Shown here in pieces: positions 8,260-16,414 of a stretch of DNA of 64,000 bases. Each line of letters starts with the position of its first letter. The first letter of the stretch is position 1. Location: positions 558,001 through 622,000 of the forward strand of contig NZ_CANKYW010000002.1 of assembly GCF_947488135.1 (NCBI RefSeq), in the 5' to 3' direction. The stretch is from an uncultured Marivita sp. (GTDB taxonomy: Bacteria > Pseudomonadota > Alphaproteobacteria > Rhodobacterales > Rhodobacteraceae). The notes under the pieces are model-generated. The model was not told where the DNA came from. It saw only the letters and a program-made list of their open reading frames with translations, and did no database searches. Position numbers and translations under genes: made by a program.

Positions 8260-10292
8260 CACATCACGCGCATCAGGCGCATGGCGTCATAGATTGCCGC
8301 ATGGGTGTTGCGGGCAGAAACCGCGTCGCCGATGCGATAGAGTTGGAACCCTTCGACATCGGGCTGCGGGATGCCTGCCACAAGCGCCTCGTAGTCAACC
8401 GCGCCGGTGTTGCCGCTCAGCGGTTTGAGGTCGAAATACAGGTCGGCCATCGGCATCGTGCCGTAATTCAAGACGATCTGATCGAAATCCTGTTCATAGG
8501 TGTGATCGCTGTAGTCCGTCCCGACTGTCGCGGTCAGGGTGTTGCCCCGGCGCGTGGCCGACAGCAGACGGCGTGCCACGGTGAAGGTGACATCCTTGTC
8601 CTGCAAGTTGCGCATGTACGGGGCAAGGTTCATGCCCATGACATCGGGGGCAAAGCTGCGGTCCGGGGTCATGATCTCGACATGAGACCCGGCGGCGGCG
8701 GCAATCTCTGCGGCTTGCAGCCCGGGGTGATCGCCGGATTCGTCGTAGATCAGAACGCGGGTCGCGGGTTTCACATCGCCCGAGATGATGTCCCAGGCAG
8801 AGATCACATGCTCGGCCTCGGCGCCGCTTTCAAAAAGCTCGAGATTGGGCAATCCGCCGGTCGCGATGATGACCACATCGGGGTTCAGCGCGGTCACGAC
8901 CTCGGCCTCGGCCCAGGTGTTGAAATGGAAGGTCACGTCGCGGGCGGCGCATTGCGCCATGCGCCAGTCGATGATCCCGATCATCTCGCGGCGCCGGGGG
9001 CTTTGCGCGGTCAGGCGGATCTGGCCGCCTGGCTCGGGCTGCGCCTCGAACACGGTCACGGTATGGCCCCGCTCGGCCGCCACGCGCGCCGCTTCAAGAC
9101 CGCCGGGGCCGGCCCCGACGACCACCACCTTGCGCAGCACTTGGGCGGGCGTGATCTCGTGCGGGACGGTCAGTTCGCGCCCGGTGGAGACGTTGTGGAT
9201 ACAGAGCGCCTCACCAGCGCCATAGATGCGATCAAGGCAATAGGTGGCCCCGACGCAGGGGCGGATATCGTGTTCGCGGCCCTCGATGATCTTTCGCACG
9301 ATATGCGGATCAGCCATGTGGGCGCGGGTCATGCCCACCATATCCAGCAGGCCCGCCTGCACCGCGTGTCGGGCCGTGGCGACATCGGGGATGCGCGCGG
9401 CGTGAAAGGTGGGCAGGCCAGTCGCGGCGCGCACCGTTCCGGCAAAGTCGATATGCGGCGCGCTTTTCATGCCCTGAAGCGGGATCACACCGGTCAGGGC
9501 TGGGTCGGTGTGGATGCGGCCCCGGATGATGTTGAGGAAATCGAGCTGCCCAGTCCCGGCCACGATCTGCGCCATCCTGATGCCGTCTTCGGCGGTGATT
9601 CCGCCTTTCTGAACCTCGTCCACGGCCATGCGGAAGCCGACGATGAAATCCGGCCCGACGCGCTTGCGGATCGCCGCCAGCACCTCCATCGGGAACCGCA
9701 TCCGGTTTTCCAGCGTGTCGGCGCCGTAAGGCCCGGTCAGATCGTTGGTCAACGGGGACCAGAACTGATCGAGAAGGTGGCCGTAGACCTCAAGCTCGAT
9801 ACCGTCCATGCCGCCCGCTTTCATTCGTTCCGCCGCATCGGCGAAATCGGTGATGATGCGGGCGATGTCCCAATCCTCGGCCAACTTTGGAAACGCCTTG
9901 TGCGCTGGTTCCCGGTGCTTCGATGACGATACCGACGGTAGCCAGTCGCCCTTGTTCCAGACGGTGCGGCGGCCCAGATGGGTCAACTGGATCATCGCCG
10001 CGCAGCCGTGTTCGTGCAGCGCATCGGTCAGCCGCGTGATCCACGCCACCACGCGGTCGTCATGGGCGATGACGTTGTTGAACACCGGCGGGCTGTCTTT
10101 GGAAACAGACGCCGACCCAGCGGTCATCGCCATCGCCACACCGCCCTTGGCCCGTTCGGTATGATACGCGATGTAGCGATCCTTGGGCATCCCGTCCTCG
10201 GGATAGGCTGGTTCATGCGCCGTGGTCATGATCCGGTTTTTCAGCGTCAGATGTTTGAGCTGGAACGGTTGGAGAAGCGGGTCTTTGGACAT
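8259..10292 (-). CDS. NADH:flavin oxidoreductase, TMADH / N-methylproline-demethylase-like
   Basis: This is a two-part flavoprotein. The N-terminal Old-Yellow-Enzyme-type TIM barrel binds FMN and begins LLQPFQLKHLTLKNRIMTTAHEP; the C-terminal half carries the FAD/NAD(P)-binding segment VVVVGAGPGGLEAARVAAERG. Between them a Cys-rich segment (PCVGATYCLDR, then ALCIHN) matches the 4Fe-4S loop of trimethylamine dehydrogenase in position (Cys346, 352, 364), but the second ligand position is Ala349. The family includes dimethyl/trimethylamine dehydrogenase, 2,4-dienoyl-CoA reductase and stachydrine-pathway N-methylproline demethylase; the overall look favours an N-demethylase of a methylated amine or betaine. 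I chose ATG 10292 (GGAA-type ribosome-binding site, family-like N-terminus) over 10340. No catabolic partner genes are adjacent. Confidence 0.82.
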   Translation of the reverse strand: MSKDPLLQPFQLKHLTLKNRIMTTAHEPAYPEDGMPKDRYIAYHTERAKGGVAMAMTAGSASVSKDSPPVFNNVIAHDDRVVAWITRLTDALHEHGCAAMIQLTHLGRRTVWNKGDWLPSVSSSKHREPAHKAFPKLAEDWDIARIITDFADAAERMKAGGMDGIELEVYGHLLDQFWSPLTNDLTGPYGADTLENRMRFPMEVLAAIRKRVGPDFIVGFRMAVDEVQKGGITAEDGIRMAQIVAGTGQLDFLNIIRGRIHTDPALTGVIPLQGMKSAPHIDFAGTVRAATGLPTFHAARIPDVATARHAVQAGLLDMVGMTRAHMADPHIVRKIIEGREHDIRPCVGATYCLDRIYGAGEALCIHNVSTGRELTVPHEITPAQVLRKVVVVGAGPGGLEAARVAAERGHTVTVFEAQPEPGGQIRLTAQSPRRREMIGIIDWRMAQCAARDVTFHFNTWAEAEVVTALNPDVVIIATGGLPNLELFESGAEAEHVISAWDIISGDVKPATRVLIYDESGDHPGLQAAEIAAAAGSHVEIMTPDRSFAPDVMGMNLAPYMRNLQDKDVTFTVARRLLSATRRGNTLTATVGTDYSDHTYEQDFDQIVLNYGTMPMADLYFDLKPLSGNTGAVDYEALVAGIPQPDVEGFQLYRIGDAVSARNTHAAIYDAMRLMRVM

Positions 10293-10407
10293 GGCGGGTT
10301 CCGTGGCTGGCTTGGATCCAGTATTTGGGGAAACCTGCATTCACGTCATGTCAAAAGCGACACTGTCGGTCGATTTGGGTTCTCGGCGTTCGCCGTCGCC
10401 AGACGCA

Positions 10408-11019
10408 TCAGGTTTTGGATTTGCCGATCCGAGGCTCCGTTCCAGCCTTGAGGCGCGCCAGATTTTCGCGGTGTCGCCATACGATCAGCAGGGCAAGGAT
10501 GACGCACAGAACAAAGACCTGCCCCTGCCCGACCAGGAGACACCAGAGCGTTGACCATGTGGCAGCGACCAAGGCCGACAGGCTGGAGATCCGGCTGATC
10601 ACCGCCGTGGCCAGCCATGTCGCACAAGCGAGAAGGCCGACGGGCCATGCAAGCGCCAGCATCAGGCCAAGGAACGTGGCCACCCCCTTGCCGCCCTTGA
10701 AATTGAGCCAGGCCGGGTAGCAATGCCCAAGAAACGCCGCGAGCGCGGTGATCTGTGCCGCGTCCTCTCCGGCCATCGCGCGCGCCAAGAGAACGGCGAC
10801 CGCACCTTTTGCGCCATCAAGGATCAAGGTCGCGGCAGCGGCGCCTTTGTTTCCGGTGCGCAAGACATTGGTCGCGCCAATATTGCCCGAGCCGATTTCG
10901 CGGAGGTTTCCAAGCCCCATCGCCTTGGTCAGGATCAGGCCGAACGGGATGGTGCCGAGCAGATAGCCGATGACAGCCCAAAGGGCGAGTACCGCGATGC
11001 TCGATTCAAATGCTGGCAT
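10408..11019 (-). CDS. plsY: Glycerol-3-phosphate acyltransferase
   Basis: PlsY is an inner-membrane enzyme that transfers the acyl group from acyl-phosphate to glycerol-3-phosphate, the first step of phospholipid synthesis in most bacteria. It shows the PlsY motifs [29 protein letters not shown] and [12 protein letters not shown], and about five hydrophobic segments. Its start overlaps the stop of the upstream dihydroorotase-like gene (TGATG at 11017-11021), making it the last gene of the pyrB operon. The length of 203 aa is normal. Confidence 0.95.
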   Translation of the reverse strand: MPAFESSIAVLALWAVIGYLLGTIPFGLILTKAMGLGNLREIGSGNIGATNVLRTGNKGAAAATLILDGAKGAVAVLLARAMAGEDAAQITALAAFLGHCYPAWLNFKGGKGVATFLGLMLALAWPVGLLACATWLATAVISRISSLSALVAATWSTLWCLLVGQGQVFVLCVILALLIVWRHRENLARLKAGTEPRIGKSKT

Positions 11020-12314
11020 CAGGCGCTCCGGTAGACCGATGTTCCGCTGACGAAGGTTTCCAGAACCTTACCCTGAAGCCGCGCCCCGTCAAAGGGCGTG
11101 TTTTTCGACTTTGACTTGAGCTTGAACCGGTCAACGATGATCGGCTTGTCAGGGTCGAACAGCACCAGGTCGGCAGGCGCGCCTTTGGCCAGACGTCCGC
11201 ATTCCAGACCAAGCCGTTTTGCGGGATTCAGCGAAAGCGCCCGGAACAGCGTGGGCAGGTCCAGATCTCCGGAATGATAGAGCCGCATCAGTACCGGCAG
11301 CATGGTTTCCAGACCCACCGCGCCGCTGGCGGCTTCCTCGAAAGGCAAGCGTTTGCTTTCCTCATCCTGCGGCGTGTGAAACGACCCGATTACGTCGATC
11401 AGGCCGGATTTCACTGCCTCGACCACGGCTTGCCGGTCATCCTCGGCCCGCAGGGGCGGCTTGACCTTGAAGAAGGTGCGGTAGTCGGCCACGTCGAATT
11501 CGTTGAGCGTCAGGTGATGCATCGACACGCCTGCGGTCACGTCGAAGCCATTGTTCTTGGCGCGCTCCAATGCGGGAAGGGCGCGCGTCGTGGTGATCTG
11601 GTCGGCGTGGTAACGCGCGCCGGTCATCTCAACGAGGGCGATGTCGCGGTCCAGACCCATGCGTTCGGCCATCGGGGTCACGCCGGGTAGACCGCGAAGC
11701 GAGGCGAACTTGCCCGATGTGGTCGCCGCCCCGGCCGAGAGTGTTGGCTCCTGCGGATGACCGACAATCAACGCGCCAAGCGCACGGGCATAGGTCATGG
11801 CGCGGCTGAGTACTTTAGTGTCGCGGACAACGCGGTCGCAATCGGTGAACGCGACCGCACCGGCATCCATCAGAAAACCGATCTCGGTCATTTCGCGTCC
11901 GTCGCGGCCTTTGGTCAGGGCGGCCATGGGCAGCACATGCACGGGGGCTGCCTCGTTTGCGCGGCGGCGCACGAATTCGAGCGCTTCGGGCGTGTCGATC
12001 GCCGGTGTGGTGTCGGGACGGGTGACGATGGTGGTGACGCCCCCGGCGGCGGCGGCCTGCCCGGCAGAGCCGTAGCTTTCCTTGTGGCGTTCTCCCGGTT
12101 CGCAGATCTTGACACCGATATCGACAATCCCCGGCGCCAGGCATTTGCCGTTCGCATTGCGCCGGTTTTCGGTCGGCACTTTGTCAGTGCTGATGTTCGG
12201 CTCGGGCGCGTCGAACACTTCGGCAATGACGCCGTTCCGGATCAGAAGCGCGCCGGGCGATACGGTTCCCGCCTCTGGGTCGATCAGCCGGGCGTTGGTG
12301 ATGAGAAGCGTCAT
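11019..12314 (-). CDS. pyrX: Dihydroorotase-like pseudoenzyme (PyrC'/PyrX type), probable ATCase partner
   Basis: The protein has the length and fold signature of a class I dihydroorotase (431 aa): APGIVD near residue 60, GHPQEP with His186, MHHLTL with His266-267, and GLETMLP near 334-340. Key catalytic positions are lost. The metal-binding HxH after the conserved Asp is replaced by GVK (residues 67-69). The usual TDHAPH loop reads SFHTPQ (311-316), losing the catalytic Asp and a His. This is the hallmark of the inactive PyrC' subunit that Pseudomonas-type aspartate transcarbamoylase needs for assembly, and pyrB lies in the same operon. I infer a structural role; a true dihydroorotase should be encoded elsewhere. 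One base separates it from the upstream gene, and it overlaps plsY. Confidence 0.88.
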   Translation of the reverse strand: MTLLITNARLIDPEAGTVSPGALLIRNGVIAEVFDAPEPNISTDKVPTENRRNANGKCLAPGIVDIGVKICEPGERHKESYGSAGQAAAAGGVTTIVTRPDTTPAIDTPEALEFVRRRANEAAPVHVLPMAALTKGRDGREMTEIGFLMDAGAVAFTDCDRVVRDTKVLSRAMTYARALGALIVGHPQEPTLSAGAATTSGKFASLRGLPGVTPMAERMGLDRDIALVEMTGARYHADQITTTRALPALERAKNNGFDVTAGVSMHHLTLNEFDVADYRTFFKVKPPLRAEDDRQAVVEAVKSGLIDVIGSFHTPQDEESKRLPFEEAASGAVGLETMLPVLMRLYHSGDLDLPTLFRALSLNPAKRLGLECGRLAKGAPADLVLFDPDKPIIVDRFKLKSKSKNTPFDGARLQGKVLETFVSGTSVYRSA

Positions 12315-12315
12315 G

Positions 12316-12705
12316 TCACACCGCCTTTGTTTGCCGGGCGGCGTTGATCTTTTGGATCACCGCGTCTGGGTCCGGCTGGTACTTGATGAGATGCTTGTTT
12401 CCGGCGCGGGTGATGACTTGCACAGATCCCGCGATGGTACGCAGTTTGACAATCTCATCCAGCGCGGCCACGCGCTCGTAAGGGCCAACGAGGCGGGTTT
12501 TGGTGAGGGTCCATGTTTCTTCCATGACCTCGTCGTACAGATACCACCCGCGCAACGCCACAGCGGCCAGACCGCCGACGGCGCCCGTCCAGACATGCGG
12601 ATTGCCAAGCGCCCAGAGGATCAGCATGCCGACACCCATGGCAATCGCGGTCATTACCCCATGCGCGCGAATGTAGGTGTCCCGGTCTGGTTTGAATTCG
12701 ATCAT
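12316..12705 (-). CDS. Membrane protein with bacterial PH-like domain
   Basis: A 129-aa protein. The N-terminal part has two hydrophobic segments (GVMTAIAMGVGMLILWALG and VWTGAVGGLAAVALRGWYLY). The C-terminal part reads like a bacterial PH domain (YdbS/DUF304 style): a Trp-x-Leu-Thr strand (EETWTLTKTRLVG), then DEIVKLRTIAGSVQVIT and a closing helix DPDAVIQKIN. No enzymatic motif is present. It lies 19 bp after the preceding gene and 1 bp before the dihydroorotase-like gene, inside the pyrB operon. Its function is unknown; membrane tethering or organisation is the family-level guess. Confidence 0.75.
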   Translation of the reverse strand: MIEFKPDRDTYIRAHGVMTAIAMGVGMLILWALGNPHVWTGAVGGLAAVALRGWYLYDEVMEETWTLTKTRLVGPYERVAALDEIVKLRTIAGSVQVITRAGNKHLIKYQPDPDAVIQKINAARQTKAV

Positions 12706-12724
12706 TGGGTTTTCGTCGCTCGGG

Positions 12725-13273
12725 TCAGTTCAGCAGAAACTTGGCAAAAATGATACCAAGCGCAATCAGCGCAAGGAGCCCGAACACGATCCAGAGCGAG
12801 GCGTTCGATCCCTTGGGCGCCGGAGCGGATGCGCCGCCTCCGATGCCCTTGGCCGATGCCGTGCGAATGGGGGCCGTGGTGCTGGACGGCGTGGGTTCGT
12901 TGAAGGTGCCGATCCAGCGCAGCGGAGCAGAGATCGTCAGGTCCTGTTCGGTGCGATCGAACGCCTGTGACGGCAGCACGAGGACGAACCCGGTCAGCGC
13001 ATCCAGACGCGACCGCACCGCGTCGAAGTCGCGACCACTGACGTCATGCGCGTTGATCAGGTATTGCGACAACGGCATGTCGCCAAGGTCCTTGACGTTG
13101 ATCACTTCGACAAAATCGGCGCGCAGGGATTTCGCGCCAAGCGCGTATTGCAAAGGCCATTCCCCGGTTCCGGCCTGCGTGGTGAAGCGCTCGATCGCCT
13201 CGCGCGGGAGGTCGATGTGAAACACGCGCAGAACACCCGTCTCGCTGCTCTTGATGTGCATCGCTGTGCTCAT
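12725..13273 (-). CDS. Conserved hypothetical protein with C-terminal membrane anchor, pyrB operon
   Basis: I do not recognise a named family. The 182-aa product has an apparently globular N-terminal domain of about 130 residues ([17 protein letters not shown] through APLRWIGTF). A Pro/Ser/Ala/Gly-rich linker (about 128-155) follows, then one C-terminal membrane helix ([22 protein letters not shown]), typical of a tail-anchored cytoplasmic protein. Its ATG overlaps the pyrB stop (ATGA), so translation is coupled to aspartate transcarbamoylase. An internal ATG at 13261 is an alternative start. The gene neighbourhood suggests a role with the pyrB product or with membrane localisation, but no mechanism is visible. 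Confidence 0.75.
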   Translation of the reverse strand: MSTAMHIKSSETGVLRVFHIDLPREAIERFTTQAGTGEWPLQYALGAKSLRADFVEVINVKDLGDMPLSQYLINAHDVSGRDFDAVRSRLDALTGFVLVLPSQAFDRTEQDLTISAPLRWIGTFNEPTPSSTTAPIRTASAKGIGGGASAPAPKGSNASLWIVFGLLALIALGIIFAKFLLN

Positions 13274-14232
13274 ACCATCACGCTTTCGTTCTGTGCTGTG
13301 CGTCTGTCCCGGAGCGATCTGGCCAAAAGGTCCATGGCCGCCATGCGAACGGCGACACCCATCTCGACCTGTTCCTGGATGACCGAACGGTTGATGTCAT
13401 CCGCCAGCGTGCCGTCAATCTCGACCCCGCGATTCATCGGGCCAGGATGCATGATGATCGCGTCTTCCTTGGCATGGCCCAGCTTTTCCGCATCGAGCCC
13501 GTAGCGATGGTAATATTCGCGCTCCGACGGGATAAAGCCGCCGTCCATCCGTTCTTTCTGGAGGCGCAGCATCATCACGACGTCAACATCCTTGAGCCCC
13601 TCGCGCATATCCTCGAACACCTCGACCCCGAACTCCGCAATGCCCGAGGGCATCAGGGTCGGAGGGCCAACCAGACGGACGCGGTTCTCCATTTTGCCGA
13701 GCAGCAGGATATTGGACCGCGCTACGCGGGAATGGGCGATGTCGCCGCAGATCGCGATGGACAGCCGGTGAAGCCGTCCCTTGGCACGCCGAATGGTCAG
13801 CGCATCGAGCAGCGCCTGGGTGGGATGTTCGTGGCGACCGTCGCCCGCATTCAGAACCGCGCAATCGACCTTTTGCGACAGCAGGTCCACAGCGCCCGAT
13901 TGCGGGTGGCGTACGACAAGCAGATCGGGCCGCATCGCGTTCAGCGTCATCGCTGTATCAACGAGCGTTTCGCCCTTTTTGATCGACGACGCCTGCATCG
14001 CCATGTTCATCACATCCGCACCCAAACGCTTGCCCGCAAGTTCAAAGCTGGCCTGCGTTCGCGTCGAATTCTCGAAAAACATGTTGATCTGCGTCATGCC
14101 CGCCAGGACATCGGTGCTTGGCGTCCGCTTGCGATTGCGATCGGCGTATTGATCGGACAAATCCAGCAAAGTGGTAATTTCGTCCGGGCGGAGGGGTTCG
14201 ATCCCAAGCAGGTGCTTTTGATTGAAGTACAT
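13270..14232 (-). CDS. pyrB: Aspartate carbamoyltransferase catalytic chain
   Basis: PyrB condenses carbamoyl phosphate with L-aspartate, the committed step of pyrimidine synthesis. The carbamoyl-phosphate signature [18 protein letters not shown] and the [10 protein letters not shown] block are intact, and [10 protein letters not shown]-type and [10 protein letters not shown]-type aspartate-site segments are present in order. The length of 320 aa is typical. No regulatory pyrI follows; instead a dihydroorotase-like pseudoenzyme lies three genes downstream, pointing to the dodecameric PyrB-PyrC' class of ATCase. It is the first gene of a five-gene minus-strand operon ending with plsY. A good promoter candidate lies 28-56 bp upstream. 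Confidence 0.96.
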   Translation of the reverse strand: MYFNQKHLLGIEPLRPDEITTLLDLSDQYADRNRKRTPSTDVLAGMTQINMFFENSTRTQASFELAGKRLGADVMNMAMQASSIKKGETLVDTAMTLNAMRPDLLVVRHPQSGAVDLLSQKVDCAVLNAGDGRHEHPTQALLDALTIRRAKGRLHRLSIAICGDIAHSRVARSNILLLGKMENRVRLVGPPTLMPSGIAEFGVEVFEDMREGLKDVDVVMMLRLQKERMDGGFIPSEREYYHRYGLDAEKLGHAKEDAIIMHPGPMNRGVEIDGTLADDINRSVIQEQVEMGVAVRMAAMDLLARSLRDRRTAQNESVMV

Positions 14233-14259
14233 ATCTGAACCCTTGACCCGAGCAGCTTG

Positions 14260-14288
14260 CTTATAGGTGCCCTCCAGCAGGGCGGCAA
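14260..14288 (-). promoter_or_regulatory. Putative sigma70-type promoter of the pyrB operon
   Basis: Read on the minus strand: -35 TTGCCG (14288-14283), a 17-bp spacer, -10 TATAAG (14265-14260). Transcription would begin near 14253, giving a short leader of about 20 nt. That leaves little room for a classic attenuator. Confidence 0.55.
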
Positions 14289-14312
14289 GCCGCCTCCGGT
14301 TTTGCGAAAATT

Positions 14313-14321
14313 TGTGGATAA
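14313..14321 (-). promoter_or_regulatory. Perfect DnaA-box consensus (TTATCCACA)
   Basis: The minus strand reads TTATCCACA at 14321-14313, identical to the strong R-type DnaA box. It borders an AT-rich stretch (about 14320-14370) between the divergent pyrB and lipoprotein genes. One box alone does not make an origin; it could be a regulatory site or chance. Confidence 0.4.
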
Positions 14322-14366
14322 CTCTCTATATATTGGGATTATATTATAATTTTACTCTCCATATAG

Positions 14367-14396
14367 TTGACTGCCCTATTTTTTCTGGGGTAAAGA
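14367..14396 (+). promoter_or_regulatory. Putative promoter of the lipoprotein gene
   Basis: -35 TTGACT (14367-14372), an 18-bp spacer and -10 TAAAGA (14391-14396) lie 25 bp before the start codon, within the AT-rich intergenic region. Confidence 0.4.
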
Positions 14397-14421
14397 CGAA
14401 AAGACTAACTGCGGGGAAAAC

Positions 14422-14919
14422 ATGAATATTAACAAGACCTTCACTGGCCTCCTGCTAGGGGCCGGACTGTTCCTTTCTGCCTGTGCCGAGCAGGCGCAAC
14501 GCGTACCAGCCACTTATATACCCAGCATCGTGTATCGTGGTGCCAACTGCCAGGAGCTTTACAACGAACGCGTGACGCTTGCCGGATACGTGAGGCATGT
14601 CACCGCCGAGCAGCGAAAAGCAGCCCAATCTGACACCGTGTTCTTTACAACAAGCGCTCTGATTTTCTGGCCCGCGATTTTCGCGTTGCCCATCAGTGTG
14701 GATCAATCCGCGCAACTGGCCAGCGCCCGAGGCCACTACGACGCCATTTCAAAGGCGATGGTCGAACAGGGCTGTGTCGTCGGGGCTGGACCGGCCCGTC
14801 ATGCGCCCGCTGTCACGCCCAAATCCGCTCCGGCTCCGGTTCATGTGCAAAGATATCCTTCGCCACAACCGATCTGGCCGGATTGGAAGCGCTATCCGGG
14901 TCAATTCCCTCCGATGTGA
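14422..14919 (+). CDS. Hypothetical lipoprotein
   Basis: A 165-aa protein with a lipoprotein signal peptide: a basic start (MNINK), a hydrophobic core (FTGLLLGAGLF) and the lipobox LSAC at about residues 18-21. The mature part contains the block YRGANCQELYNERVTLAGYVR, a segment resembling small lipoproteins that measure or bind envelope components. It also has one hydrophobic stretch (VFFTTSALIFWPAIFALPIS) that may be a second membrane contact. The C-terminus is Pro-rich (RYPSPQPIWPDWKRYPGQFPP). Function unknown. It stands alone between pyrB (divergent) and the UDG-like gene. Confidence 0.8.
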   Translation: MNINKTFTGLLLGAGLFLSACAEQAQRVPATYIPSIVYRGANCQELYNERVTLAGYVRHVTAEQRKAAQSDTVFFTTSALIFWPAIFALPISVDQSAQLASARGHYDAISKAMVEQGCVVGAGPARHAPAVTPKSAPAPVHVQRYPSPQPIWPDWKRYPGQFPPM

Positions 14920-14986
14920 TCGGAAACGCAGGAGCGGCGGGTGATCGCCGCTTTTGCAGCGTCCTGAGCCGGGATAGGCTCTGCAC

Positions 14987-15775
14987 ATGGATTCGCAACT
15001 GGACTGGCATGCGGCACGCGCCGCGCTCGAGTGGCAGCTTGAGATGGGTGTGACCGAGGCGATCTCGGACACGCCCATCAATCGTTTCGAGCAAGTCGCG
15101 CCTCCGCCGAAGGCGGGTGTGTCTGCGGGGGCTCAGGCCCCTGCCGTTCCTGTTCAGGCAGCCCAAACTTTCGATCCGGTGGCCGAGGCCGAAGCGGCGG
15201 CAAACGCCGCACAGGACCTGCCCGCGTTGCAGGCTGCCATGGCCGCTTACCCACATTGCGAGCTGCAAAAAGGCGCGCGCAATCTGGTGTTCTGCGACGG
15301 TGTGGCGGGCGCCCGTGTCATGATCGTCGGCGAAGCGCCGGGGCGTGATGAGGACCGGATCGGAAAACCATTTGTCGGCCGGGCCGGTCAGCTGCTTGAC
15401 CGGATGCTGTCGGCAATCGATCTGGGGCGTGATCGCGAAGGGGCACAGGCCGTTTACATCACGAATGTCCTGCCCTGGCGGCCGCCGCAAAACCGAGACC
15501 CGAAGCCCGATGAAATGGCCATGATGCTGCCGTTTCTTAAGCGCCATATCGCTTTGGCCAAACCCGATTTGCTTGTCGTGATGGGCAACATCTCGTGCCA
15601 GGCGCTACTAGGCAAGCGCGGCATCACGCGCCTGCGCGGACAGTGGGACGAGGCCGTCGGCCTGCCGGTCCTGCCGATGTTTCATCCCGCCTATCTTCTG
15701 CGCAATCCCGCGGCGAAACGCGAAGCGTGGGCGGATCTGCTTGATCTGCAAGCGCGCCTCAACACGAAAGCCTGA
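14987..15775 (+). CDS. Uracil-DNA glycosylase family 4-like protein
   Basis: The C-terminal 165 residues belong to the uracil-DNA glycosylase superfamily close to family 4: motif A GEAPGRDEDRIGKPFVGRAG, the middle block ITNVLPWRPPQNRDP, and the HPAYLLRNPAAKREAW motif B. The cysteines that hold a 4Fe-4S cluster in classic family 4 enzymes are not conserved: the usual CxxC near the N-terminus reads HCELQKGARNLVFC, and the usual Cys before RPP is Pro/Trp. The N-terminal 80 residues are Ala/Pro-rich and of low complexity. Excision of uracil from DNA is the probable role; loss of the cluster makes exact activity uncertain. moaB follows 3 bp downstream. Confidence 0.85.
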   Translation: MDSQLDWHAARAALEWQLEMGVTEAISDTPINRFEQVAPPPKAGVSAGAQAPAVPVQAAQTFDPVAEAEAAANAAQDLPALQAAMAAYPHCELQKGARNLVFCDGVAGARVMIVGEAPGRDEDRIGKPFVGRAGQLLDRMLSAIDLGRDREGAQAVYITNVLPWRPPQNRDPKPDEMAMMLPFLKRHIALAKPDLLVVMGNISCQALLGKRGITRLRGQWDEAVGLPVLPMFHPAYLLRNPAAKREAWADLLDLQARLNTKA

Positions 15776-15778
15776 GCC

Positions 15779-16321
15779 ATGAGCCGTATCGACGAAAGCA
15801 AAGACTTCCTGCCCATCCGCATCGCCGTCCTCACGGTGAGTGACACGCGGTCCCTTGAAGAAGACCGGTCTGGCGACACGCTTGTGGGCCGCATCGAAGG
15901 GGCGGGACATATCGTGGCGGATCGCAAGATCGTGCAGGACGAGCGCGACCAGATTGCGGCCCAGCTTCGCGCGTGGTGCGATCAGACGGATATCGACGTT
16001 GTGATCTCGACGGGTGGCACAGGTTTGACCGGCCGTGATGTCACCGTCGAGGCGCATCGCGATGTCTACGAAAAAGAGATCGACGCCTTTGGCACCGTCT
16101 TCACGATGGTGTCGTTCCAGAAGATCGGCACCAGCGCCATCCAAAGCCGCGCGACAGGCGGCGTGCGCAACGGCACCTACCTTTTTGCCCTGCCCGGGAG
16201 CCCCGGCGCGTGCAAGGACGCGTGGGACGAAATTCTGAGCCTCCAGCTCGATTATCGGCACCGGCCTTGTAACTTTGTCGAGATATTGCCGCGATTGGAC
16301 GAACAATTGCGACGGAAATAA
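15779..16321 (+). CDS. moaB: Molybdenum cofactor biosynthesis protein B
   Basis: This is a MoaB/MogA-type protein that adenylates molybdopterin during molybdenum cofactor synthesis. Diagnostic blocks are AVLTVSDTRSLEEDRSGD near the N-terminus, DVVISTGGTGLTGRDVT near residues 74-90, and FALPGSPGACKDAWDEI near 136-152. The size of 180 aa is normal. It sits 3 bp after the UDG-like gene, so the two share a transcript, though no other moa/moe gene is nearby. A nested inverted repeat overlaps its stop codon. Confidence 0.94.
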   Translation: MSRIDESKDFLPIRIAVLTVSDTRSLEEDRSGDTLVGRIEGAGHIVADRKIVQDERDQIAAQLRAWCDQTDIDVVISTGGTGLTGRDVTVEAHRDVYEKEIDAFGTVFTMVSFQKIGTSAIQSRATGGVRNGTYLFALPGSPGACKDAWDEILSLQLDYRHRPCNFVEILPRLDEQLRRK

Positions 16322-16355
16322 CGTCGATCTTCGTGTAACGAAGACACACGTTATT
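16317..16355 (+). repeat. Nested inverted repeat after moaB
   Basis: An outer arm pair AATAACGT (16317-16324) with ACGTTATT (16348-16355) encloses an inner pair CTTCGT (16329-16334) with ACGAAG (16338-16343). There is no T-tract, so it may be a weak terminator, an RNA stability structure or part of the RND operon control region. Confidence 0.5.
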
Positions 16356-16414
16356 GGAAAACATGCAGATCTGGCTATCTGTAAGACCAGACCTGTTACC
16401 AAGGATTGTCGCCG

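Noticed and set aside
8301-9926. A 541-codon + strand frame opposite the flavin oxidoreductase
   Set aside because: The real gene on the minus strand has full family motifs; this frame is a GC-rich shadow rich in Gly/His/Asp without any domain.
11019-12314. Active dihydroorotase (pyrC)
   Set aside because: The HxH metal site and the catalytic Asp loop are replaced, so the standard functional label would mislead.
14313-14400. A chromosomal replication origin
   Set aside because: Only one DnaA box, no box cluster, no dnaA, gidA/mnmG, hemE or repABC genes nearby.
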